In this document: piece by piece, positions 5,238-5,360 of the stretch
Layout of the letters: each line of letters opens with the position of its first letter
How positions within the stretch are numbered: position 1 is the first letter of the stretch
Source: Rhodoferax sp.
Lineage (GTDB): Bacteria > Pseudomonadota > Gammaproteobacteria > Burkholderiales > Burkholderiaceae_C
Length of the DNA: 5,360 nt
Assembly (NCBI GenBank): GCA_016463455.1
Contig: JAEMRG010000148.1
Location: 1 to 5,360 of the forward strand
Direction: 5' to 3'
Program-made: the position numbers and the translations under genes
The notes under the pieces: generated by a model
What the model was told of the DNA's origin: nothing
The model's database searches: none
Seen by the model: only the letters and a program-made list of their open reading frames with translations

Positions 5238-5360
5238 TCAGGGCTTCGATGCGCTCGGGAAAGGCCAGGCGGCCTTAGGGTTGAGCTTGGTCTGCGCCGC
5301 AGGAGCAGCAGGCTTCGCAGGTGCAGCCTTCTTAGCCGGTGCGGCTTTCTTTGCAGGTGC
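5238..5360 (-). CDS. Histone H1-like DNA-binding protein, C-terminal 40 codons, partial
   Basis: The minus strand reads in one frame from base 5360 to the stop TGA at 5240-5238. The visible 40 residues begin with AAPAKK-type repeats (APAKKAAPAKKAAPAKP), then AAPAAQ, and end in LNPKAAWPFPSASKP. There are eight lysines and no acidic residue. This composition is typical of the bacterial histone H1-like proteins of Burkholderiales, which bind DNA nonspecifically through a lysine/alanine/proline tail and help compact the nucleoid. The aromatic end with WPFP is, as I recall, a shared terminal signature of the Comamonadaceae versions. The start is off the right edge, so total length and any globular N-terminal part are unknown. 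It is convergent with prmA and has its own strong terminator. A different Ala/Lys/Pro-rich protein is possible, but the combination of tail repeat and terminal motif makes the histone-like call likely. Confidence 0.85.
   Translation of the reverse strand, partial: APAKKAAPAKKAAPAKPAAPAAQTKLNPKAAWPFPSASKP
5301..5360 (-). repeat. 18-bp tandem repeat encoding AAPAKK-type units
   Basis: Units at 5301-5318, 5319-5336 and 5337-5354, plus a partial at 5355-5360, share the pattern of six codons for lysine/alanine/proline. The two right-hand units are closest (they differ mainly at third codon positions), and the 5301 unit has one lysine codon replaced by proline. Such repeats vary in copy number between strains by slippage. 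Confidence 0.8.

Noticed and set aside
1..5360. Mobile elements, CRISPR arrays, defence or biosynthetic systems
   Set aside because: I found no transposase, inverted terminal repeats, spaced direct repeats, tRNA or defence-gene motifs. The genes recognised are core housekeeping genes in a compact, ordered arrangement.

Overview
The window looks like chromosomal core DNA of a beta-proteobacterium of the order Burkholderiales, probably close to Comamonadaceae. I base this on the gene order (mpl divergent from a small uncharacterised gene, a TlpA-type thioredoxin, accB, accC, prmA), on the protein sequences, and on the lysine/alanine/proline-rich histone H1-like C-terminus at the right edge. The assignment is by recognition, not by a database search. 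I see no insertion sequence, phage gene, CRISPR array, tRNA or rRNA.

Layout. Bases 1-930 (minus strand) hold the first 310 codons of mpl, a peptidoglycan-recycling ligase whose C-terminus lies off the left edge. A 114-bp divergent spacer (931-1044) separates it from a two-gene plus-strand unit: an uncharacterised 200-residue protein (1045-1647) and an overlapping membrane-anchored thioredoxin-like protein (1634-2185). A 161-bp spacer follows (2186-2346). It contains a strongly A+T-rich tract, a possible terminator, a possible promoter and a small perfect hairpin. It leads into accB (2347-2805), accC (2815-4164) and prmA (4145-5053), which are tightly packed and probably co-transcribed. The last 300 bp hold the convergent end of a minus-strand histone H1-like gene (stop at 5238) with a clear intrinsic terminator at 5183-5217.

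Function. AccB and AccC are the biotin carrier and biotin carboxylase of acetyl-CoA carboxylase, the committed step of fatty-acid synthesis. PrmA methylates ribosomal protein L11. Mpl returns recycled murein tripeptide to the cell-wall precursor pool. The thioredoxin-like protein probably acts in periplasmic thiol reduction. The histone-like protein would bind DNA.

The large open frames antisense to accC and to mpl appear to be shadows of the real genes. The true mpl and histone-like genes run off the window edges. I do not find convincing evidence of a new multi-gene system. The items most worth a second look are the uncharacterised 200-residue protein with a nucleotidyltransferase-like but degenerate motif, a possible leaderless arrangement of both divergent genes, the A+T-rich accB leader, the absence of aroQ in front of accB, and the histone-like tail.
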